NCBI RefSeq assembly: GCF_020442045.1
Contig: NZ_JAGRLA010000014.1
Coordinates: 1 to 58,361, forward strand
Reading direction: 5' to 3'
Length of the DNA stretch: 58,361 nucleotides
Source of the DNA: Bauldia sp.
GTDB taxonomy: Bacteria; Pseudomonadota; Alphaproteobacteria; Rhizobiales; Kaistiaceae
Shown here: piece after piece, positions 1 to 8,126 of the stretch
Layout: each line of letters begins with the position of its first letter
Position numbering within the stretch: the first letter of the stretch is position 1
Translations under genes and position numbers: made by a program
The notes under the pieces: generated by a model
What the model saw: the letters and a program-made list of their open reading frames with translations, nothing else
Databases searched by the model: none
What the model was told of the DNA's origin: nothing

Positions 1-47
1 GGACTCTGACTCCGCCAGTCTAGGTTCGAATCCTAGTGCCCCAGCCA
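1..47 (+). tRNA. tRNA-Gln (anticodon CUG), 5' end outside the window
   Basis: This is the 3' part of a tRNA. The T arm is CTAGG, loop TTCGAAT, CCTAG (20-36). The 3' acceptor strand TGCCCCA (37-43), discriminator G44 and an encoded CCA (45-47) follow. Working back from the T arm with a four-base variable region gives an anticodon loop CTCTGAC (4-10), so the anticodon is CTG (6-8), reading glutamine codon CAG. GGA at 1-3 pairs with TCC at 11-13. The acceptor strand implies a 5' start TGGGGCA, which fits tRNA-Gln. The D arm and the 5' acceptor strand lie upstream of the window. A decayed integrase lies immediately downstream. Confidence 0.9.
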
Positions 48-54
48 AATTTTT

Positions 55-354
55 TCAAAGACTTAGCGGGCAGCCGGCGTTCAGAGATGGATGCCATGTC
101 GCGCATGCGATTTCACGGGCGTCAAGCATCAGGTCCCCTGTTTCGCCAATCATCATATTTGTGCTGGTTACGCCCGGCTTGACCATTGCGGCGGATCGGC
201 CTTCCTCGCGCAATTGATCCTGAAGCGCGACAGCCGGTACGCTCAATTGCGAGAGCCTGACGTGACCGATGAACGGGAGAATGTGCAAGTCGACATGCTG
301 CCGGTATTCGGCGAGTGTCACCTTTTCCAGTCCGGCCGCCTCCCCGCTCCTGAT
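55..354 (-). pseudogene. Remnant of a phage-type tyrosine integrase (N-terminal part)
   Basis: The open minus-strand frame from about 354 to 55 encodes a stretch like the N-terminal core-binding (SAM-like) domain of tyrosine recombinases: GLEKVTLAEYRQHVDLHILP, then PFIGHVRLSQLSVPAV and LREEGRSAAMVK. Resemblance stops after that, and the catalytic domain (R..HxxR..Y) is absent. The frame has a stop just before residue 1 and no credible start (a GTG at 321 is the first). Its position 8 bp from the 3' end of a tRNA gene is typical of integrases that use tRNA attachment sites. I infer the scar of a lost or decayed integrative element. No attachment-site repeat of the tRNA end was seen elsewhere in the window. 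Confidence 0.7.
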
Positions 355-547
355 TCAATCGCTACATCCCATCTCGCACGCAAGAGACCGGGCGGAGCGC
401 AGACGTGCCGCCGGTCGCAAGGTCAGCGTGCCGGATGATCGATTTCCCTGACAAGGCAAGAAGCCCAACGCCGCGTCGTCCGGCGTTTCATTTCACATCG
501 ACAGCCGAGGCGCTAATCTCTGCCGGTGGGGATTCGGAGACGGGCAG

Positions 548-1000
548 ATGGTGGAAAAGGGTGAATTCGACGGGGTCTTCTCGGTCACCTTCAGCGGGCC
601 GGCCGGTTCGGCGCTGGGATATTACAAGGTCGAGGGAACCAGTCTCTCGGGCGGCGACATCGCCGGCGCGAGGGCAACCGGCACGATCGTTCGCAATCCC
701 GACAGATCGGTCACCCTCGACATCCAGGCGGACCTGCCACCGGATGCGTGGATGATCCGCGGCACGACGCCGACCTTCGTCTGGCACAAGCGGCATGTGA
801 CATTCACGATTCCCGCCGATGCGGTCGATGCCACCTTCAACGGCAATCCCTACTTCGCGCCGGAGGAGGAGGTGACCGTGGTCATCCGCAAGGTGCCGGC
901 GGAACAATTTGGCGACATGGCCGGCCCTGGCGGTCTCGATATCTGGATCGACCTCCTGACCCAGGTCCGCGACGAATGGAAAAAGGTCGACAAGGACTAG
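548..1000 (+). CDS. Hypothetical protein, 150 aa
   Basis: Not recognised. It encodes a soluble acidic protein of 150 residues with no signal peptide or membrane segment. The composition suggests a beta-rich fold (residues 7-110, with alternating hydrophobic strands such as GVFSVTF and HVTFTI), followed by an amphipathic C-terminal helix ending in WKKVDKD. The ATG at 548 is preceded by GGAG with suitable spacing, and codon use matches the rest of the chromosome with G/C-rich third positions. It stands alone between the integrase remnant and a small minus-strand gene. A cargo gene of the vanished element or a resident gene are equally possible. Confidence 0.6.
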   Translation: MVEKGEFDGVFSVTFSGPAGSALGYYKVEGTSLSGGDIAGARATGTIVRNPDRSVTLDIQADLPPDAWMIRGTTPTFVWHKRHVTFTIPADAVDATFNGNPYFAPEEEVTVVIRKVPAEQFGDMAGPGGLDIWIDLLTQVRDEWKKVDKD

Positions 1001-1111
1001 CGTCCTGATAGCCGGGAAGCCGGCCGGCCCAGGGTCGACCGGCACCCGTTCCCTTGACCTGGACGTTCAGTTGCTTGACGAGGCGGCATCGCCGGCGTCC
1101 GGCCCGCCGGT

Positions 1112-1348
1112 TCAGCTTGCCAGCAGCATCTCGATCTCATCGGCGAGCTCGTTCACCAGGGTTTGATATTCGCCAAGCCTTGCCGCTCGCACCGAGGACG
1201 AGGAGGCAGCCCAGGTATCGCGTGCATGCTCGGCATCGGCGAGGTCTTCGCAGAGCGATCGAAAGGACATGTCCGAAAGCGCAAGGCGCATGATCTCCTG
1301 TCCCTTCAGAGGAAACCGACGGACCGCGGCAAGCAGCCCCCTATCCAT
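1112..1348 (-). CDS. Small hypothetical protein, 78 aa
   Basis: Small soluble helical protein of unknown function. Its core (AVRRFPLKGQEIMRLALSD, then SFRSLCEDLADAEHA) resembles short unnamed alphaproteobacterial proteins that carry a FRxLCEDxxDA motif. The frame is open further upstream, but the ATG at 1348 is preceded by GAGG five bases away, so I chose that start. The C-terminal half (EYQTLVNELADEIEMLL) looks like an amphipathic or coiled helix. It is divergent from the TPR regulator-like gene that starts at 1561. Confidence 0.6.
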   Translation of the reverse strand: MDRGLLAAVRRFPLKGQEIMRLALSDMSFRSLCEDLADAEHARDTWAASSSSVRAARLGEYQTLVNELADEIEMLLAS

Positions 1349-1560
1349 GTCCACCTCACACAGCCATGACACCGCTCGCATCATGGAGTGTGGACCTCTG
1401 CCACGCCCGGCGCGACGTAGCGTACCGTAGCAAACACGCCCGACGCCCGGCCGTTGCCATCTTCGGCCGGCATGCGAACACCGTGACGACCCATCGCTGA
1501 AGTGGTAGGGACTTTCCAGGGGGAGCACGATGCCCTTCCCTGCGGTTGCGGAGAGGAAGC

Positions 1561-3378
1561 GTGACGAGTGCGGCGCCCCATTCCGGCGATGCGGAACGAA
1601 GCGGTGATACGGTGATGTCCTCGGCCGACATACGCGCCGCGGTTGAACGCATTGTCGACAGCCCGGACTTCACCGCATCCGATCGAGCCCGCAATTTCCT
1701 TCGGTATGTCGTCGAAGAGGCGCTCAATGGTCGCGCCGACCGTATCAAGGCGTTTTCCGTAGCGATCGAGGTCTTCGGCCGCGACGAAACCTTCGACGCC
1801 CAGAATGATCCGGTCGTGCGGATCGAGGCTGGACGGCTGCGACGCGCGCTGGAGCACTACTATCTGCTGTCCGGCAAGGACGATCCGGTGGTGATCGAGA
1901 TTCCCAAGGGCGGCTACGTGCCGGTCTTCGGTCGCAACCCCGCGGCCACCAGGACACCCGACTCCGATCCCGCCTCCCCGGCCGACGGCCGGCCCACCGC
2001 GCCTTGGTGGCCAATGAACCGCTGGATGGCTGCCGGCGCCGCCGCCGCAGTCGCCGTTCTCGCAATCGGCCTGGGCTCATACGCTGTCGGACTGTTCGAC
2101 CCCGGCCTGCCCGATTCCGGGCCCAAGGGTCCAAGCCTTCTGGTGCTCCCCTTCACGGACCTCGGCAACGGCGACGTTTCCGCGATCTATTCCGCGGGAC
2201 TTACCGACGAAATCGTATCCGAGCTCGCCCGGTTCAAGGAAATTACCGTCTTCGGCGTCCAGACGTCGCGCGCGGTCGACAGGGATGCCGACATCTCCAC
2301 TCTTCGCGACCGGCTCGATGTCGACTACGTGCTGGAAGGCAGCGTCCGGGCCGACACGGACAAGGTTCGCGTCAGCAGCCGTCTCCTCAATTCCGAGACC
2401 CGGGCGGTCCTTTGGGCGCGGACCTACGAGAACCCGCTGACCGCCACCGACCTGTTTTCGATCCAGGAGAAGACCGCGCAGGAGGTCGCGACCGCGATCG
2501 CCCAGCCCTACGGCATCGTCTTCAGGGCCGAGCGCGCGCGCGACGGCGCCGCGCCGCCCAATGATCTCGCGGCCTATCTGTGCACCTTGCGCTACTACGC
2601 CTATCGCGCCGCGCAGGATGCCGGCCGGCACAAGGCCGTGCGTGAATGCCTGGAGCAGGCTGTAGCCAGCTTCCCGTCCTATGCGACGGCATGGGCGCTG
2701 CTCGGTCTCGTCTATGTCGACGAGGTCCGCGCCGGGTTCAATCGCCGGCCCGAGGCACAGCAACGCGCGCTGGACGCGGCGAAGAAGGCGGTGCGCCTCG
2801 ATCCGGAGAACGTCCGGGGCCTCCAGTCGCTGGCCATGGCCTATTCCTACGCCCACATGCCCTCCGAGGCCCTCGAGGCCGCACGAGAGGCAATCAACCT
2901 CAACCCGAATGATACCGAACTGCTCGGAACGCTCGGCCTCCTTGTCGGCCTCTCGGGCCGGACCGAGGAAGGCCGCGCCCTCATCGAGCGCGCACTCGAC
3001 AAGAACCCCGGCCATTCCAGCTTCTACCGGGGCGTGCTGGCCACCATCGCCTATATGCAGCACGACTATAAAAAGGCGCTGGAGGAGATCGACAAGGTCG
3101 ATATGACCGGGCTGCCGATCTACTATGGCGTGGCGGCGATCGTCTATGCGCAAAACGGTCTGGATGAGAAGGCCCGGGCTATGGCCGCGCAGTTCCGGAA
3201 GATGGCACCGAATTTCGTCCCCAACCTGTGGTCCGAGCTGACCATTCGCAACATCCCGCCGGACGAGCAGCTTCACATCGCGGAAGGACTTCGCAAGGCG
3301 GGCGTCGAGATCCCCCCACCGCCGGCAGGATCGACCGACGGCAAGGCCGCCGCGGCGGCCTCAGATTCCGGAACATAG
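1561..3378 (+). CDS. CadC-like membrane protein: winged-helix-type N-domain, TM helix, TolB/FlgO-like domain, TPR repeats
   Basis: About 605 residues in an inner-membrane one-component layout. Residues 20-125 form a domain typical of the family annotated as adenylate cyclase-like or TPR proteins (FLRYVVEEALNGR, IKAFSVAIEVFGR, DPVVRIEAGRLRRALEHYY, IPKGGYVPVF). A Pro-rich linker and one transmembrane helix (about 155-178) follow. Then comes a periplasmic FlgO/TolB-N-like domain (LLVLPFTDLG, YSAGLTDEIVSELARF, DYVLEGSVR) and several TPR-type helix pairs to the C-terminus. No nucleotide cyclase catalytic domain is present, so a cyclase name would be wrong. The GTG at 1561 has AGAGGA just upstream and is preferred to the TTG at 1546. 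Signal and target are unknown. Confidence 0.8.
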   Translation: MTSAAPHSGDAERSGDTVMSSADIRAAVERIVDSPDFTASDRARNFLRYVVEEALNGRADRIKAFSVAIEVFGRDETFDAQNDPVVRIEAGRLRRALEHYYLLSGKDDPVVIEIPKGGYVPVFGRNPAATRTPDSDPASPADGRPTAPWWPMNRWMAAGAAAAVAVLAIGLGSYAVGLFDPGLPDSGPKGPSLLVLPFTDLGNGDVSAIYSAGLTDEIVSELARFKEITVFGVQTSRAVDRDADISTLRDRLDVDYVLEGSVRADTDKVRVSSRLLNSETRAVLWARTYENPLTATDLFSIQEKTAQEVATAIAQPYGIVFRAERARDGAAPPNDLAAYLCTLRYYAYRAAQDAGRHKAVRECLEQAVASFPSYATAWALLGLVYVDEVRAGFNRRPEAQQRALDAAKKAVRLDPENVRGLQSLAMAYSYAHMPSEALEAAREAINLNPNDTELLGTLGLLVGLSGRTEEGRALIERALDKNPGHSSFYRGVLATIAYMQHDYKKALEEIDKVDMTGLPIYYGVAAIVYAQNGLDEKARAMAAQFRKMAPNFVPNLWSELTIRNIPPDEQLHIAEGLRKAGVEIPPPPAGSTDGKAAAAASDSGT

Positions 3379-3501
3379 AGCCTACGCGAAGCTACAGGCG
3401 GTGGCGTTCGCCCTCCTGTATCCGGATGACCAACGCCACGCCGGGTCGTGGGTCGCGACAGGTTTCGGCCCGGCCGTTGCCGCCTTTGTGGAGGGTTCCC
3501 G

Positions 3502-3867
3502 ATGCGATTTCCGCACGTTGCAGGCCCATTCACGCTTTCCGCCGGCCTCCTGCCGGCGCAGGCCGCCAAGTCGGAGAGGACAGCCGGCTTCCGGTTTGTC
3601 CAGACCGCCGATCCAATGACCTTCGACAAGGATGCGGACACGATCACACCCGATGACGACGACCTGAGGCAAGCGGTCGTGGTCCGCCGCGATCCCGTTC
3701 TTGACGGTCGTGCGCTGACCTATAAGGTCGATATCATTGATGGTGAAATGCCGAAAAAGGGGGCCGATCCGTCGGTATTTATTGATATCATCGGTATGCC
3801 GTTAACGCCTGTCTCCTATGCCGGCGTTGCCCGGGAGGTTACTGCCGGGCGTGCCTTCGTTAGCTGA
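3502..3867 (+). CDS. Small protein with PLTPVS motif, 121 aa
   Basis: Unknown function. The N-terminus (residues 1-20, rich in Leu, Ala and Pro) may be a weak export signal. The middle (residues 30-95) is acidic and beta-rich, with YKVDIIDGEMP and FIDIIG. The C-terminus carries MPLTPVSYAGVAR, which is clearly related to the GRPLTPVSVAGVGRR tail of the small exported protein at 7749-7964. I chose the ATG at 3502 because GGAGGG lies seven bases upstream. It precedes the SH3-domain protein gene by 42 bp on the same strand and may be cotranscribed. The motif is recurrent in small Hyphomicrobiales proteins, in my recollection, with no assigned role. Confidence 0.65.
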   Translation: MRFPHVAGPFTLSAGLLPAQAAKSERTAGFRFVQTADPMTFDKDADTITPDDDDLRQAVVVRRDPVLDGRALTYKVDIIDGEMPKKGADPSVFIDIIGMPLTPVSYAGVAREVTAGRAFVS

Positions 3868-3909
3868 TCCACCGACCAAGACAATTCGACCGAGGAGTAG
3901 AAAAATCCC

Positions 3910-4518
3910 ATGAGGCATTCCCTGAAACTCGCCGCCGGGACCGCCCTTGCAACCCTTCTGGTTGCGGGCCCGGCATTCGCGGTAAGCGGCTATTCGACCG
4001 CGCACCTGAACCTGCGCACCGGCCCTGGCACGCAATACCCGGTCGTCGGCGTGATGGAATATAACGTACGCTCCAACATCACCGGCTGCCTTGCTGATTA
4101 TTCGTGGTGTGCCGTCCAGGTGGCCGGCCTTTCGGGCTGGGCGTCGGCCGAGTATCTCGTCGTCGATGAAGGCGGCCAGATCCAGCAGGTCGACAGCGCC
4201 GGTGCCGCGACCGGGATTCCGGTGGTCGCGGCCGAAGGGGTCGAGGAAGTGGTGGCGCCGGCGACTGTCGGTGTGGTCGTCGGCGCCGGCGGCAATGTCG
4301 CCGCGATCGTGCCGGAGCCGGCAGTCGTCCAGTATATTTCGGCGACGCCGGTTCCCGCGGTCGCCGTTCAGGGTGAAATCGTCGTTGGTGCCGTGCTGCC
4401 GGCCGAGGTCCAGCTCTACGAGGTGCCTGGCTCCGCCTACGGCTACGCGATCGTCAACGGTCTCACGGTACTCGTCGACGTCAACGCCCGTTCGGTGGTC
4501 TATATCCACCGCGCCTGA
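3910..4518 (+). CDS. Exported SH3b and DUF1236 protein, 202 aa
   Basis: Residues 1-24 are a Sec signal peptide ending AGPAFA. Residues 28-85 are a bacterial SH3 domain (LNLRTGPGTQYPVVG, GWASAEYL), often used for binding the cell wall or peptides. After a Val/Ala-rich linker, residues 150-200 match DUF1236 (YEVPGSAYGYAIVNGLTVLV, then VDVNARSVVYI), a module usual in Hyphomicrobiales. The protein should be periplasmic. The start is supported by GAGGAG 12 bases upstream, and the gene is followed by a strong terminator. The linker has repeated Val/Ala/Gly and low complexity. Its biochemical role is unknown. Confidence 0.85.
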   Translation: MRHSLKLAAGTALATLLVAGPAFAVSGYSTAHLNLRTGPGTQYPVVGVMEYNVRSNITGCLADYSWCAVQVAGLSGWASAEYLVVDEGGQIQQVDSAGAATGIPVVAAEGVEEVVAPATVGVVVGAGGNVAAIVPEPAVVQYISATPVPAVAVQGEIVVGAVLPAEVQLYEVPGSAYGYAIVNGLTVLVDVNARSVVYIHRA

Positions 4519-4548
4519 GGTTGGGGGGCATTTCCCCCACCGAGTTGC

Positions 4549-4577
4549 AAAGGGCCGCCCCGCAGGGCGGCCCTTTT
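4549..4577 (+). terminator. Intrinsic terminator after the SH3/DUF1236 gene
   Basis: The inverted repeat AAGGGCCGCCC / GGGCGGCCCTT has a four-base loop (CGCA) and runs into TTTTT. It lies 31 bp after the stop codon. A weaker hairpin (GGGGG/CCCCC) lies between the stop and this stem. Confidence 0.85.
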
Positions 4578-4629
4578 TCCGTTTATGGCTTGCGAACGAA
4601 ATCGGTGGCCCGCAATGGCCCGAGGCCTC

Positions 4630-5547
4630 TCACCAGCGGACGGTGAATCCGGCGATCGGACCGTGCAGCACGAAGTCCAGCGAATTACCCGATTTCGCCT
4701 CGTAGTTGGCCGCCAGCGCGCGGTAGCCCAAGGTCCAGGCGAGGATTGCCTGGCCGACCTGATAGCCCTTGGTGTAGCCGGCGTATACCTGCCAGGAGAA
4801 TTCGCTGCCGACACCGAAGCCGCCGATATCGCCGAGCAGTTCGAACTTCTGCATGTTGGCGAATTCCTGGCTTATCCGGGCACCGATCACCGGATCGACC
4901 CAGTCGATATCACCGGACTTCGCGACCGCGTATTTGCCCTTCTTCTTCAGGCCGAGATTGCCGAACTTGACGGTGCCGTTGATCTTGAGCGACGTGTCGA
5001 TCGAGCTGTACCAGTAGCGGGCGCCGCCCAGCACCTCGAGCCCGGTATCTCCCATCGGTCCCTGCCAGCGCGCGACTTCGTAGCTCGCCCCCCCTTCGGC
5101 AAAGGCCAGAGTCTGGGTTACCGCCGCCTTGCTCTTCAGGGTCAGGTTGGCCTTGGCGAAGGGATTCTTCGTGATCATGTTGGACTTGCTGAATTTCATC
5201 TGGGTGTAGAAGCCGTCCGCGAAGATCGCGAAGCGATCCTTGCGCAGCTCCGTGTAGCCCATCACCGGAATCAAGTAGTCGCTTTTGGTGAGCAGGTCGT
5301 AGAAGTTGGCGTTGATCTGGAGAGTCCGGCCCGCCACGCCGAGGTCGCCGCTGATGCCGGCCATCCATCCGTAGGGGGTGATGCTGACTTCCCAGCCATT
5401 GGGCATCTCATCCGCGACGCTGAAATCGACGTCCCGCTCCTGCGCCGCGGCAATGGAAACCGCCGCGCTGCCGGCAATGCCGGCACCCACCGCAAGCGCC
5501 ATGCAGGACCGCATTCCCCGCAGAAAAACGCTCTTGCCCGTATTCAT
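4630..5547 (-). CDS. Outer-membrane beta-barrel protein, 305 aa
   Basis: The N-terminal signal peptide (residues 1-36, ending SIAAAQ) is followed by an acidic plug-like stretch. A series of amphipathic strands then has aromatic ends (WEVSITPYGWMAGISGDLG, YWYSSIDTSLK, VGSEFSWQVYAGYTKGYQVG), and the protein finishes in Trp (FTVRW), as outer-membrane barrels inserted by BAM do. The pattern fits a porin-like or OmpA-type barrel of the kind annotated simply as outer membrane protein. No substrate can be assigned. I chose the ATG at 5547 rather than 5553 or 5577 because a GGGGG stretch lies eight bases upstream of it. It lies downstream of another barrel gene on the same strand, 51 bp apart. Confidence 0.8.
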   Translation of the reverse strand: MNTGKSVFLRGMRSCMALAVGAGIAGSAAVSIAAAQERDVDFSVADEMPNGWEVSITPYGWMAGISGDLGVAGRTLQINANFYDLLTKSDYLIPVMGYTELRKDRFAIFADGFYTQMKFSKSNMITKNPFAKANLTLKSKAAVTQTLAFAEGGASYEVARWQGPMGDTGLEVLGGARYWYSSIDTSLKINGTVKFGNLGLKKKGKYAVAKSGDIDWVDPVIGARISQEFANMQKFELLGDIGGFGVGSEFSWQVYAGYTKGYQVGQAILAWTLGYRALAANYEAKSGNSLDFVLHGPIAGFTVRW

Positions 5548-5598
5548 CGTCATTACCCCCTGATCACCCCGTGTCACCCGGCGCGGCGTCCCCCGCCG

Positions 5599-6444
5599 CT
5601 AGCCACCCGTCGGGAAAAGAAACGTCAACTGACCGCGAAATCCCCAACCGTCAGGGCCGCCTTTCGGGCTTTCGGCCCAATAGCGGACACCGGCCTGCAG
5701 GCTGACCTTCTGACTGCCGATCGATGTCACCTTGGAGACCATGAAATTGATCGGCACCGACCATTGGTCGGTTTCCCAGTTGTAGGTCGATTCGGAATTC
5801 AGCGTGTAGGTCCAGGCAGTCGGTGTCGTGTAGACGAGGAACGGCTGGATGAAGGTCGAGTTCACGGGGCCGCGCCGATCGTCGCCGCCAATGTCCCATG
5901 AGTGACTGACCAACGCGCCGGTGGTCCATCCACCGTTGATCAGCAACGCGACGGCGGTCGGCCCGGCCGTGTATTTGCCGGTACCCAGCAACGGGTCGGC
6001 ATTGCCGGTCGGAAATCCGAAGATTGGTCCGACACCCCAGACGAGATTGCCGGTCTCGCCGAGCGACAGCGGCTGCTTCGGCGAGAAGAAGAAGGACTGG
6101 GTGCTGTCGGCGAAACCGCTCTGGTGACCGGAAGGCGCCACCGGATTGACGTTATACTGGTCCCAGACATACGGGACGATCGTCCGCGAAATGACGTTCC
6201 AGTTCTCGCCGAGCGAGATCGGAATCACCGGCTGGACGGTGGTGACGACCTGGTAGCCGTTGTCCTTTGGTCCGTATCCCTGATTGTAGTCCGTCTTGAA
6301 CGGAACGCTGATCAGCGCGGCGACGGGATTTGCCAGCTGCTGGGCGAGTTCGGCGTTGCTGTCCTGGGCCGACGCTCCGGAAATCCCGACTCCCAGCGCC
6401 ATGCCGGCCGCCAGGATCGTCGACAAGAAAACATACCTATGCAT
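5599..6444 (-). CDS. Outer-membrane transporter-like barrel protein (family often mislabelled neuromedin U), 281 aa
   Basis: The signal peptide spans residues 1-26 (ending SGASAQ). The mature part reads as a 10-14 strand barrel: SVPFKTDYNQGYG, VVTTVQPVIPISLGENWNVI, NLVWGVGPIFGFPTG, GALVSHSWDIGG, LFPTGG. These phrases are typical of a family annotated in proteobacteria as transporter or neuromedin U, a historical misannotation without support. The role is probably passive diffusion of a hydrophobic or small solute. The start at 6444 follows GAGG with good spacing, and the longer frame to 6594 lacks a signal peptide at its start. It is followed by the other barrel gene, so the two may form an operon. 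Confidence 0.75.
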   Translation of the reverse strand: MHRYVFLSTILAAGMALGVGISGASAQDSNAELAQQLANPVAALISVPFKTDYNQGYGPKDNGYQVVTTVQPVIPISLGENWNVISRTIVPYVWDQYNVNPVAPSGHQSGFADSTQSFFFSPKQPLSLGETGNLVWGVGPIFGFPTGNADPLLGTGKYTAGPTAVALLINGGWTTGALVSHSWDIGGDDRRGPVNSTFIQPFLVYTTPTAWTYTLNSESTYNWETDQWSVPINFMVSKVTSIGSQKVSLQAGVRYWAESPKGGPDGWGFRGQLTFLFPTGG

Positions 6445-6957
6445 CGCCGCCTCGCCCGTCTCGTTTGCCAAAATATTACGCCGCACACCTCCACCCACCA
6501 ACCGGACAATCGCCATTCGACCGGACCCCGGCCAATTTGGCTCGTCGCAGGTGCAAAATTGCAACGCGGCATCGGATCCGGCGGACGGCATCAATGCGCC
6601 TTCATTCTCTCCTCACCGCCCAAGGCGCGCATCGAGGCCCCGATTCGGTGTCTCCCGGAAGGTTCATACCCGTGACATGGCGGCCGGCGAAGGTAACCTA
6701 CGCGTCGCTACCCGGGTGCCGGCGGACCCTGTCGGCCGTCGCCGCGGGCACGACCTGGCCACCACCTTCAATTCCGCGAAAATTGTGGTTCTGCATGGAG
6801 GCTACCCCGAAGCTACTACCCGCTGACGACGGACAGGTGTAGGCTTACAATCGTCAAGTCACGCAACCGGGCAAACACGGAAACACCGGTCGGATAGCGC
6901 ACCGGGACGGGCACCGCCATGTCAACGATGTTTGCTGAAACGCAAGAGGTATCAACG
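6445..6957. other. Intergenic region between divergent envelope genes
   Basis: There is no convincing gene in these 513 bp. Frames of up to 176 codons exist but have arginine/serine/proline-rich shadow composition and no ribosome site. A short inverted repeat TGCAA-AA-TTGCA (6552-6563) lies 108 bp upstream of the barrel gene and might be an operator. An AGAGG ribosome site precedes the ATG at 6958. Promoters for both flanking genes must lie here, but I cannot assign their -10 and -35 boxes with confidence. Confidence 0.5.
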
Positions 6958-7752
6958 ATGCGGAGCGTACGGGGAAAGCTCGCACGCGGGGTCTCGGCCA
7001 GCCTGCTGGCCGCGGCAGTGGGGATCTCGTCCGCCGGCGTCGCAGGCGCCGACGAGACCGACGCCAAGAACCTGCTCAAGGCAATGTCGGACTACATGGC
7101 CTCGACCGAGGCGTTTTCGTTCAATTTCAACAGCGACCTCGAGGTCGTCACCACCGAGGACCAGAAGCTCGCCTTCGCCAGCTCCGGCACCATGGCGATC
7201 AGCCGGCCCGACAAGGTCCATGCGACACGGACGGGAGGCTTCGCCGACGTCGAGTTCATCTTCGACGGTACGACGGTTACTTTGTTCGGCAAGTCGGCGA
7301 ATGTCTATGCGCAGGCCAGCGCCCCGGGTTCGATCGACGACCTGATCGACACCTTGCGTGATACCTATCGTCGGCCGATCCCCGGCGCCGATCTGCTGAC
7401 GTCCGACGTCTATGACACGCTGATGGCCGACGTCACCGACATAAAGGACCTCGGCAGCGGGGTGATCAATGGCGTCGAGTGCAACCACTTCGCATTCCGT
7501 GCGCCGACGGTCGACTGGCAGATCTGGATCGCGACCGGTGACGAGCCTTATCCCTGCCGCTTCCGGATCGCCAGCAAGGAACTCACGACATCGCCGCAAT
7601 ACACGGTCGACATCACGGACTGGAAGGCCGGCGACGCCGCGGGTGCGACCGACTTCACGTTCAAGAACACCACCGATGCCCGCGAAGTCGATGTAGCCAA
7701 TCTGCCTGACCTGGACGAGCTTCCAGAACAGTATACTCCGGGAGAGAAATGA
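6958..7752 (+). CDS. Periplasmic DUF2092-family protein, 264 aa
   Basis: The signal peptide is about residues 1-32 (ending GVAGA). The mature protein has the LolA-like fold expected for DUF2092, a family of predicted periplasmic proteins: an amphipathic opening (AKNLLKAMSDYMASTEAFSF), strands such as SGTMAISRPDKVHATRTGG, FIFDGTTVTLFGKSANVYAQ, and VECNHFAFR followed by DWQIWIATGDEPYPCRF. LolA relatives bind lipids, and that role for this protein is only inferred. The start at 6958 has AGAGG nearby. Its stop overlaps the ATG of the next gene (ATGA at 7749-7752), so the two are translationally coupled. Confidence 0.8.
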   Translation: MRSVRGKLARGVSASLLAAAVGISSAGVAGADETDAKNLLKAMSDYMASTEAFSFNFNSDLEVVTTEDQKLAFASSGTMAISRPDKVHATRTGGFADVEFIFDGTTVTLFGKSANVYAQASAPGSIDDLIDTLRDTYRRPIPGADLLTSDVYDTLMADVTDIKDLGSGVINGVECNHFAFRAPTVDWQIWIATGDEPYPCRFRIASKELTTSPQYTVDITDWKAGDAAGATDFTFKNTTDAREVDVANLPDLDELPEQYTPGEK

Positions 7753-7964
7753 TGACCTTGACGAAGAAGCTGGCGGTCGGCGCGATCGCCATCGCCGTTG
7801 CGATCGGTGGCCTCGAACTCGGCGCGCGCCTGTCGGTTCCCGGCGTCTACAGTCCGGTCTCGACGGCGGAAGCCATCATCGGGCGTCCGCTGACGCCGGT
7901 CAGCGTCGCCGGCGTGGGACGGCGCACCGTCAGGCGCTGCGCCGTCGGCGTCTATTACTGCTGA
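7749..7964 (+). CDS. Small exported protein with GRPLTPVS motif, 71 aa
   Basis: The N-terminal hydrophobic signal or anchor (KLAVGAIAIAVAIGG) is followed by a short mature region ending in IIGRPLTPVSVAGVGRR, TVRRC and a terminal VYYC. The two cysteines, one at the very C-terminus, could form a disulfide. The start codon overlaps the stop of the DUF2092 gene. The motif is shared with the protein at 3502-3867. In my recollection, short proteins with this tail often accompany DUF2092 genes in Hyphomicrobiales, but no function is known to me. Confidence 0.75.
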   Translation: MMTLTKKLAVGAIAIAVAIGGLELGARLSVPGVYSPVSTAEAIIGRPLTPVSVAGVGRRTVRRCAVGVYYC

Positions 7965-8126
7965 TCCTGGCCGCCCATCGCGTCCCGGCCCTGCCGGGAC
8001 GCACTTGACCGTATTCGGGAATCGATCCCCAATCCGCGCCTGACCTGCCGACCGGCCGCCACAGGAAGGCGCGGTGCCCTTCGTGATCGCATTGAATGAA
8101 TCCCCTGAGCAACGGAGCCTGCATCG

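Noticed and set aside
1561..3378. Adenylate cyclase name for the TPR protein
   Set aside because: No nucleotide cyclase catalytic domain is present. The family name comes from other domain combinations.
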